Positions 1 through 5,481 of a stretch of 7,503 nucleotides of DNA are shown in pieces. Position 1 is the first letter of the stretch. Every line of letters begins with the position of its first letter. The notes below the pieces were generated by a model. That model was not told the origin of the DNA, ran no database searches, and saw only the letters and a program-made list of their open reading frames with translations. The stretch is taken from the NCBI GenBank assembly GCA_024276255.1, contig JAJRXO010000044.1, positions 1 through 7,503 on the forward strand, in the 5' to 3' direction. The position numbers and the translations under genes are program-made. The stretch is from Chloroflexota bacterium (lineage in GTDB: Bacteria > Chloroflexota > Anaerolineae > J102).

Positions 1-1
1 A

Positions 2-2752
2 GTGGTCGTACTGACGACGATTGATCGTCGTCCCACCCGGCTACAGGCCGATCAGGGACCAATCACTTTGCTGGATTTCACTCCCGCCAGCCAGACCTTC
101 ACGTATGGAATTCCTGCAAAACGTCGGGGCTGGTACCAGCCGGGGCAGGTGGTGTGGGTGCCGTTTGGGCGCAGTCAACGGCAAGGGGTGATCCTGAACC
201 TGAGCAATGAAGCGCCCCCCGACATTACCATCAAGCCCCTGGGCGAGCCGGTCACCCTGCAACCGGCGCTCACAGCGGCCCAGATCGAACTGGCCCGCTG
301 GCTGGCAATCACTTATATCGCCCCCTTGAGCGAATGTGTCAAGCTCATCCTGCCACCCGGCTTTGGCGCTCAGGTGCAGGTGATGGTGGAGCACGTGCCG
401 GGCGCGCCCGTGCACGCGCCCGATCTCAGCCCCAGCCAGCAGGCCCTGCTCCTGCATCTACACCAGCACGGCCCCATGCCCCTGCGCGATCTGCGCAAAC
501 TCGACCGCCGGCTGGCTGCCGACGACGTGCTGGGGACCCTGTTGTCCGAGGGCCTGATCCGTCTGCGCGATCAGATCCAGGGGGCAAGCCCGCCGCCAGC
601 CAAGAAAGAGCGCTATGTGCGGCTGAAGATCGCGGCCGACAAGATCACCCCCACGTTGATGGGGTTGGGCCGCCGCTCCAGAGCTGCACAGTTGCTGTTG
701 TGGCTGGCAGACCAGCCACAGGGCCGGGCCAGCAAGGCCGCGGCGCGGCGCGCCACGCGTTGCACGCCGGCCAAGATTCGCGAGATGGTGGAGTGGGGCT
801 GGCTGCAAGAAGAAGGAGATGATTTACAGGTGCGCCTGCAGGGCAAGGGCTTACAGGCTGCGGTGATGCAGCTGCGTGGTACACAAAACTATCTGCCTGT
901 TTTACAGACTCTGGCCGAGCTGGGGCCGGATGCCGTGGCTTATGAACGGCTAACCGCCACCACCACCGTGAAGTGGCCACAGATCAAGCGACTGGCCGAG
1001 CTGGGACTGGTGGAGATCAACGAAGTGGAAGTGTGGCGCGATCCCCTGGCAGGCCAGGTCGTATATCCCGATACCCCGCCCCGGCTCACGCCCGATCAGC
1101 AGAAAGCCTGGGAGATCATCCGCCAGGGCCTGGGGCAATGGTTGGGGACCGAGCCGCCAGCAGCAGGCGAACGTCCGCCGGTATACCTGTTGCACGGCGT
1201 CACGGGCAGCGGCAAGACCGAGTTGTATTTACGGGCATTGCAGTGGGCGCTGGAGCATGGTCGGCAGGGCATCGTCCTCGTCCCCGAGATCAGCCTCACC
1301 CCGCAGACCGTGCGGCGCTTCATGGCCCGCTTCCCCGGCCGCGTGGCCGTCCTGCACTCCAAGCTGTCGGCGGGCGAGCGCTATGACACCTGGCAGCGGG
1401 CGCGGCAGGGTGATTTCGATATCGTCGTAGGTTCACGCAGTGCGTTGTTCACGCCCTTCTCGGCGGTGGGCGTGATCGTGGTCGACGAGGAGCACGACGG
1501 CGCGTACAAGCAGATCCGCACACCCCGCTATCATGCCCGCGACGCTGCGATTGCCCTGGCGCGATTGAGCGGCGCCGTAACCATCCTGGGCTCAGCCACG
1601 CCATCGCTGGAGAGCATGTTTCAGGCCCGGCGGCGGGTGTACATTGCCCTCAGCCTGCCGCGGCGGGTGCGCGGCCATCGGCAGCCGTCTGTCCCCGGCG
1701 AACCCGATCTGCCAGAGACGCTGGACCTGCCACCGGTGACCGTGGTGGATATGCGGGCAGAGCTGCGGGCCGGAAACCGATCTATGTTCTCGCGGGCGCT
1801 GCGTCAGGCCTTGCAACATGTGCTGGAGCAAAAACAACAGGCCATCCTGTTTCTGAATCGCCGCGGCAGCGCCACCTTTGTGATGTGTCGCGACTGTGGC
1901 TATGTGCTGCATTGCCCCCGTTGCGCAATCCCCCTCACGTTTCACGGCTTCGGCAATATCATGGTCTGCCATCACTGCAATCATCGCCAGCCCAAACCCC
2001 AGCAATGCCCCAAATGCAGCAGCCGTCGCTTCAAGGAATTCGGCGCCGGCACCCAGCGTCTGATCGATGCCCTGCACGCTGAATTTCCCGCGGCCCGGCC
2101 CCTGCGCTGGGATCGCGACACCACCGGCGGCAAAACCAGCCACGAAGAAATCCTGCAGGATTTTATCGATCACAAAGCCGATGTGCTGGTGGGGACGCAG
2201 ATGATAGCCAAGGGATTGGACCTGCCGCTGGTTACCCTGGTGGGCGTGCTGAGCGCCGATATGGGCCTGTTCCTGCCCGATTTCCGCGCTGCCGAACGCG
2301 TCTTTCAGGTGCTGACCCAGGTGGCCGGTCGTGCGGGACGTTCGGCCCTGGGTGGACGCGTCATCTTTCAAACCTACCAGCCCGGCCACTATGCCATTGT
2401 CGCAGCCAGCCAACACGATTATGAATCGTTTTATCGCCAGGAGATGCGCTTCCGCCAGGAAAATGGCTATCCCCCCTATCGCCGCATTACACGTATGCTC
2501 TATCTGGATAGCAACCGCGATCGCTGTATGGTGGAAACCCGGCGTGTGCAGGGGCTGCTGGAGCAGCGGGCGCGCATGTTGCAAATGGAAGATTTCAGCC
2601 TGATCGGCCCGGCGCCGGCGTTTTTCAGCAAAGAACGGGGCAAATTTCGCTGGCATCTCATCATCCGCAGTCAGGAACCTCATCGACTCCTGGCCGGTCT
2701 GCAACTGCTGCCCAACTGGCGTATCGATGTCGATCCAGTGGATACGCTATGA
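2..2752 (+). CDS. priA: Primosomal protein N' (PriA), replication-restart helicase
   Basis: PriA is a cytoplasmic 3'-to-5' DNA helicase that recognises stalled forks and reloads the replisome. Seen here, numbering from the GTG at base 2: an N-terminal 3'-end-binding domain (about residues 20-120, with QPGQVVWVPFG), Walker A GVTGSGKT at 399-406, DEEH box at 495-498, GSATPS at 530-535, eight zinc-binding cysteines in four pairs (629/632, 638/641, 656/659, 669/672), helicase motif GTQMIAKG at 731-738 and QVAGRAGR at 773-780. It is at least 916 residues, longer than the roughly 730-residue E. coli or 800-residue Bacillus proteins; the extra length lies at about 140-350 and looks like repeated winged-helix units. 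The GTG lies at the window edge, so no ribosome site can be seen and the true start could be upstream. It ends in TGA with no strong terminator directly after. It is functionally unrelated to the operon downstream. Identity is secure; the start is not. Confidence 0.96.
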   Translation: MVVLTTIDRRPTRLQADQGPITLLDFTPASQTFTYGIPAKRRGWYQPGQVVWVPFGRSQRQGVILNLSNEAPPDITIKPLGEPVTLQPALTAAQIELARWLAITYIAPLSECVKLILPPGFGAQVQVMVEHVPGAPVHAPDLSPSQQALLLHLHQHGPMPLRDLRKLDRRLAADDVLGTLLSEGLIRLRDQIQGASPPPAKKERYVRLKIAADKITPTLMGLGRRSRAAQLLLWLADQPQGRASKAAARRATRCTPAKIREMVEWGWLQEEGDDLQVRLQGKGLQAAVMQLRGTQNYLPVLQTLAELGPDAVAYERLTATTTVKWPQIKRLAELGLVEINEVEVWRDPLAGQVVYPDTPPRLTPDQQKAWEIIRQGLGQWLGTEPPAAGERPPVYLLHGVTGSGKTELYLRALQWALEHGRQGIVLVPEISLTPQTVRRFMARFPGRVAVLHSKLSAGERYDTWQRARQGDFDIVVGSRSALFTPFSAVGVIVVDEEHDGAYKQIRTPRYHARDAAIALARLSGAVTILGSATPSLESMFQARRRVYIALSLPRRVRGHRQPSVPGEPDLPETLDLPPVTVVDMRAELRAGNRSMFSRALRQALQHVLEQKQQAILFLNRRGSATFVMCRDCGYVLHCPRCAIPLTFHGFGNIMVCHHCNHRQPKPQQCPKCSSRRFKEFGAGTQRLIDALHAEFPAARPLRWDRDTTGGKTSHEEILQDFIDHKADVLVGTQMIAKGLDLPLVTLVGVLSADMGLFLPDFRAAERVFQVLTQVAGRAGRSALGGRVIFQTYQPGHYAIVAASQHDYESFYRQEMRFRQENGYPPYRRITRMLYLDSNRDRCMVETRRVQGLLEQRARMLQMEDFSLIGPAPAFFSKERGKFRWHLIIRSQEPHRLLAGLQLLPNWRIDVDPVDTL

Positions 2753-2773
2753 TAGGTCGAAAATGCGATATGA

Positions 2774-2926
2774 CTGCCCCCTTCGTTGCTACACACCAGG
2801 GCTGCGCGACCAAAAACCAAAGATACCCTGCTCTGGCTGACATAGATCATACCTGAATACGTACGAATGTCGTACAATAAAGAATCGTCATTGTCGTCTG
2901 TCACCCCCTTTCGTTCCGCACACCAG
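2774..2926. repeat. Imperfect direct repeat pair in the priA-nuoE intergenic region
   Basis: Two similar stretches lie at 2774-2799 and 2898-2926, about 124 bases apart. Both run CTG, then CCCCCTT, then CGTT, then CACACCAG, in the same order and orientation. The second copy has TCA inserted after CTG and one extra T, and the two differ in the three or four bases between CGTT and CACACCAG. They bracket the candidate promoter and palindrome. The role is unknown: they could be paired regulator sites, remnants of a duplication, or chance similarity in a short region. Confidence 0.4.
2861..2878 (+). promoter_or_regulatory. Palindromic candidate operator overlapping a -10-like box
   Basis: GTACGA at 2861-2866 and TCGTAC at 2870-2875 form a perfect 6-bp inverted repeat with a 3-base spacer. 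The right arm overlaps TACAAT at 2873-2878, which matches five of six bases of the TATAAT consensus. The hexamer 17 bases upstream (TACCTG, 2850-2855) is a poor -35; a better one, CTGACA at 2837-2842, is 30 bases away and too distant to pair with this -10. The site lies about 115 bases before the first gene of the formate dehydrogenase operon, where its promoter is expected. A dimeric regulator bound here would block the -10. The regulator family is not recognised, and the promoter call is tentative. Confidence 0.4.
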
Positions 2927-2948
2927 CCAATGGCGGCTTTTGTTTTTT
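2923..2948 (+). terminator. Weak hairpin plus T-tract, possible priA terminator or leader attenuator
   Basis: AGCC at 2925-2928 can pair with GGCT at 2935-2938; alternatively CC-A-GCC at 2923-2928 pairs with GGCGG at 2932-2936 with a bulged A. The tract that follows, TTTT G TTTTTT (2938-2948), is strongly T-rich for this GC-rich sequence. The stem is short, so intrinsic termination would be weak. It lies about 170 bases beyond the priA stop and about 45 bases before the nuoE-like start. If the promoter candidate at 2861-2878 is real, this element sits in the operon's leader. Confidence 0.35.
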
Positions 2949-2980
2949 GTCTGTGGCTGAGTGCCAGGAGCATTGTTTCT

Positions 2981-2984
2981 GGAG
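2981..2984 (+). promoter_or_regulatory. Shine-Dalgarno site fixing the NuoE-like start at 2994
   Basis: GGAG lies nine bases before the ATG at 2994. An in-frame GTG at 2961 would add eleven residues (MPGALFLESPS) but has no comparable ribosome site, and the extension does not resemble family sequence. The ATG is therefore the preferred start. Confidence 0.7.
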
Positions 2985-2993
2985 TCGCCGTCT

Positions 2994-3479
2994 ATGTCCA
3001 AAACCAATCAACACGATATCGAACTCAATTTGATGGATGAGGTGTTTGCCCAATATGGCGAGGAAAAGGGCGCGTTGATCCCGGTGCTGCAAAAAGCGCA
3101 GGCGCTTTATGGCTATCTGCCGCCCGAGGTGCTACAGCACATTTCCCGACGTATGAAGATCCCCGTGAGCAAGGTATATGGGGTAGCGACATTTTATGCG
3201 CAGTTTTATCTGGAACGCCGGGGACGCCATGTTTTGCGTCTGTGCGACGGCACGGCCTGCCATGTGAAAGGGACGCCTATCCTGTTGACCGCCCTGGAAG
3301 ATCACTATCATCTGCAGCCGGGCGAGACCACGGAAGACAATGAATTGACAGTGGAGATCGTTTATTGTCTGGGATCGTGTGCGCTGGCTCCCGTGGCCGT
3401 ATTTGACGGCACGGTGATGGGTCGCATGAAGCAGAAAACCCTGCTGAACACGATCAAGAAACGGACGGATCTCAAATAG
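2994..3479 (+). CDS. nuoE: NuoE-family [2Fe-2S] subunit of NAD-linked formate dehydrogenase
   Basis: This is a 161-residue thioredoxin-like ferredoxin of the NuoE/HndA/FdsG/HylC family. It carries one [2Fe-2S] cluster and works with the NuoF-like partner that binds FMN and NAD. The four ligands are in the classic pattern: C84 and C89 (CDGTAC), C125 and C129 (CLGSC). The N-terminal helical part contains the family signatures ALIPVLQKAQALYGYLP (about 27-43) and VYGVATFYAQF (61-71). The length is typical for the family. It has no signal peptide or membrane segment, so it is cytoplasmic. It is the first gene of the operon and ends 39 bases before the next start. Without the neighbours it would be annotated as complex I subunit E, but no other Nuo membrane subunits are present and a formate dehydrogenase gene follows, so I infer a diaphorase role in formate dehydrogenase. 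The symbol names the family, not a role in complex I. Confidence 0.92.
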   Translation: MSKTNQHDIELNLMDEVFAQYGEEKGALIPVLQKAQALYGYLPPEVLQHISRRMKIPVSKVYGVATFYAQFYLERRGRHVLRLCDGTACHVKGTPILLTALEDHYHLQPGETTEDNELTVEIVYCLGSCALAPVAVFDGTVMGRMKQKTLLNTIKKRTDLK

Positions 3480-3518
3480 CCATGTCCATTCCCATCACAA
3501 GACAAGGAGAATTCCCGT

Positions 3519-5432
3519 ATGCAACAAGCGCTTGTGCATGATTTAGCTGAACGCAGAACCCTGGCGCAAACACGGTGGCAGGCCAAGACACAAGCCGATG
3601 TGTATATCACTGTGGGGATGGGCACATGTGGCATTGCCGCAGGAGCCAACGATGCGCTCAAGGGCATTCAACGTGAATTGGAAGCACGGGGGATACGTGC
3701 GGAGATCAGTGAGGTGGGCTGTGTGGGGATGTGCTCGTATGAACCAATGGTGGAGATTCAGGCCCGGGGAAGAGAGCGTATCAACTATGGTAATGTTACC
3801 ACTCGCCAGGTGAAGGAAATCTTCCGACATTATTTTGATGGCGGCGCGCTGCGTAAGGCTGTGATCGTGGGACAGGTCATGCCCACCACCACTGAATCCC
3901 ATAGCCATGTGCTGCATTCTCTGAGTTTCCGCAGCATCGATGCCGGCGAGCAGATCCCCTTTCAATCCAAACAGCTGCGCATTGTGCTCAGCAATTGCGG
4001 CCTGATCGATCCGGAATCAATTGATGACTATCTGGCTGTCGACGGGTATAGTGCTCTGGAAAAAGCGCTGCTGGAAATGACGCCGGAAGAGGTGATCGAA
4101 GAAGTGCTCAATTCAGGGCTGCGCGGCCGCGGGGGCGGCGGATTTCCCACAGGGCTGAAGTGGAGATTCGCCCGCGCCACCCCCAGCTGGCCCAAATACG
4201 TCATCTGCAACGCCGACGAAGGCGATCCCGGCGCTTTCATGGATCGATCGGTGCTGGAAGGCGATCCGCATTCCGTAATCGAAGGCATGATCATCGCCGG
4301 CTACGCTATCGGGGCCGAATACGGCTATATTTACGCCCGCGCCGAATATCCCCTGGCCATTCGTCGCCTGCAGATTGCCATTGAGCAGGCCCGCGAGCTG
4401 GGCTTGTTGGGTAAAGATATCATGGGCAGCGGCTTCAACTTTGAGTTACAGATCAAGGAAGGCGCCGGCGCGTTTGTATGCGGGGAAGAAACAGCCCTGA
4501 TGAACTCCATTATGGGTGAGCGAGGCCAGCCGTGGCCGCGGCCTCCGTATCCGGCTGTTTCGGGTGTGTGGAACAAACCGAGTAATGTGAACAACGTCAA
4601 GAGCTATGCCTATACCCCGCGCATCCTGCGCCTGGGTGCAGACTGGTTCAAATCGCTGGGCACAGAAAACAGCCCCGGGACGGCCGTCTTTGCCCTCACC
4701 GGACAGACCCAACGCACCGGACTCATCGAAGTGCCCATGGGCATTACCCTGCGCGAGATCATCTTCGACGTGGGGGGCGGCGTTCCCAATGGCAAGCAAT
4801 TCAAAGCTGTACAAACAGGTGGTCCGCTGGGCGGCTGTCTGCCAGACGCCTATCTCGACACGCCGGTCGACTTCGATTCCCTGCGCGCCGCCGGCGCGGT
4901 GATGGGTTCCGGCGGCATGATCGTGGCCGACGAGAGCACCTGCATGGTAGAGTTTGCCAAATACTTCATGCGTTTTGTGGTCGATGAAAGTTGCGGCAAA
5001 TGCCCACCCTGTCGCATCGGCTCCACGCGGATGCTGGAGATCCTGGAGCGTATTACAGCCGGTGAAGGCACGATGTCAGACCTGGACGAGATCAAACGCC
5101 TGGCCCGAGGCATGCAGTTGGGTTCGTTGTGCGCCCTGGGGCAGCTTGCCCCCTCGCCCGTGCTCTCCGTGATACGCCATTTCGAAGACGAGTTTGTGGC
5201 CCATATCGAGAACAAGGAATGCCCGGCCCATGTCTGCCAGAACCTGATCACCTATCGCGTCATTCCCGATCTGTGCACCGGCTGTATGGTTTGCGCCCGC
5301 AACTGTGCGGTCCAGGCCATCAGCGGCGAAAAACTGCAAGTGCACGAGATCGATCCCGAGATCTGCGTACGCTGTGGGCTGTGTTACGCGGTCTGTAACT
5401 TCGACGCCATTGAAATTATTTCACCCCGCTGA
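3519..5432 (+). CDS. nuoF: NuoF-family FMN/NAD-binding subunit with extra Fe-S modules (HydB/HylB/HndC type)
   Basis: This 637-residue subunit exchanges electrons between NAD(H), FMN and iron-sulfur clusters. Domains in order: a thioredoxin-like ferredoxin domain (about 27-108) with C37, C68 and C72 but Val32 where a first cysteine is expected; the complex I 51-kDa core with FMN loop RGRGGGGFPTGLKW (202-215), CNADEGDPGAF (230-240) and the nucleotide-site stretch GAGAFVCGEETALMNS (315-330); an SLBB-like segment (about 400-440); the N3-type [4Fe-4S] site C492, C495, C498 and C538; and a C-terminal 2x[4Fe-4S] ferredoxin module with C586/589/592/596 and C616/619/622/626. Classical complex I NuoF lacks both end modules; this layout is that of Hyd/Hnd/Hyl diaphorase subunits in soluble hydrogenases and formate dehydrogenases. 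The start is supported by AAGGAG at 3504-3509, nine bases before the ATG. The catalytic subunit gene begins 49 bases later. Whether it bifurcates electrons to ferredoxin cannot be told from motifs alone. Confidence 0.93.
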   Translation: MQQALVHDLAERRTLAQTRWQAKTQADVYITVGMGTCGIAAGANDALKGIQRELEARGIRAEISEVGCVGMCSYEPMVEIQARGRERINYGNVTTRQVKEIFRHYFDGGALRKAVIVGQVMPTTTESHSHVLHSLSFRSIDAGEQIPFQSKQLRIVLSNCGLIDPESIDDYLAVDGYSALEKALLEMTPEEVIEEVLNSGLRGRGGGGFPTGLKWRFARATPSWPKYVICNADEGDPGAFMDRSVLEGDPHSVIEGMIIAGYAIGAEYGYIYARAEYPLAIRRLQIAIEQARELGLLGKDIMGSGFNFELQIKEGAGAFVCGEETALMNSIMGERGQPWPRPPYPAVSGVWNKPSNVNNVKSYAYTPRILRLGADWFKSLGTENSPGTAVFALTGQTQRTGLIEVPMGITLREIIFDVGGGVPNGKQFKAVQTGGPLGGCLPDAYLDTPVDFDSLRAAGAVMGSGGMIVADESTCMVEFAKYFMRFVVDESCGKCPPCRIGSTRMLEILERITAGEGTMSDLDEIKRLARGMQLGSLCALGQLAPSPVLSVIRHFEDEFVAHIENKECPAHVCQNLITYRVIPDLCTGCMVCARNCAVQAISGEKLQVHEIDPEICVRCGLCYAVCNFDAIEIISPR

Positions 5433-5469
5433 GTCAATCCCCGGCAACGTCCCCATCTAAACGTGCGTG

Positions 5470-5474
5470 AGGAG
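5470..5474 (+). promoter_or_regulatory. Shine-Dalgarno site fixing the formate dehydrogenase start at 5482
   Basis: AGGAG lies seven bases before the ATG at 5482. A GTG at 5467 is in the same frame but overlaps this site and has no ribosome site of its own; it would add MRSHL before the [10 protein letters not shown] that begins the ferredoxin fold. The ATG is preferred. Confidence 0.8.
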
Positions 5475-5481
5475 TCACCTT

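Noticed and set aside
1592..2704. 370-codon open frame on the minus strand inside priA
   Set aside because: It is antisense to strongly conserved PriA helicase and zinc-binding sequence. Its translation is His/Gln/Ala-rich with no recognisable domain, as expected of a GC-rich antisense shadow.
2763..2840. 25-codon open frame on the + strand just after priA, beginning ATGCGATATGA
   Set aside because: It has no Shine-Dalgarno sequence, no recognisable motif and is of chance length. It also covers the first copy of the imperfect direct repeat, which better explains any structure here.
2837..2878. CTGACA (2837-2842) as the -35 partner of TACAAT (2873-2878)
   Set aside because: The spacer would be 30 bases, far from the usual 16-18, and no acceptable -10 lies 16-18 bases after CTGACA.
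2680..2973. 97-codon minus-strand open frame spanning the intergenic region
   Set aside because: It overlaps the end of priA antisense, has no visible ribosome site and no recognisable domain. It is most likely fortuitous.
2994..5432. Part of a respiratory complex I (nuo) operon
   Set aside because: Only NuoE-like and NuoF-like genes are present, the NuoF-like protein has Hyd/Hyl-type terminal modules, and the NuoG-like sequence is fused to a formate dehydrogenase catalytic domain with Sec. No membrane subunit is encoded in the window.
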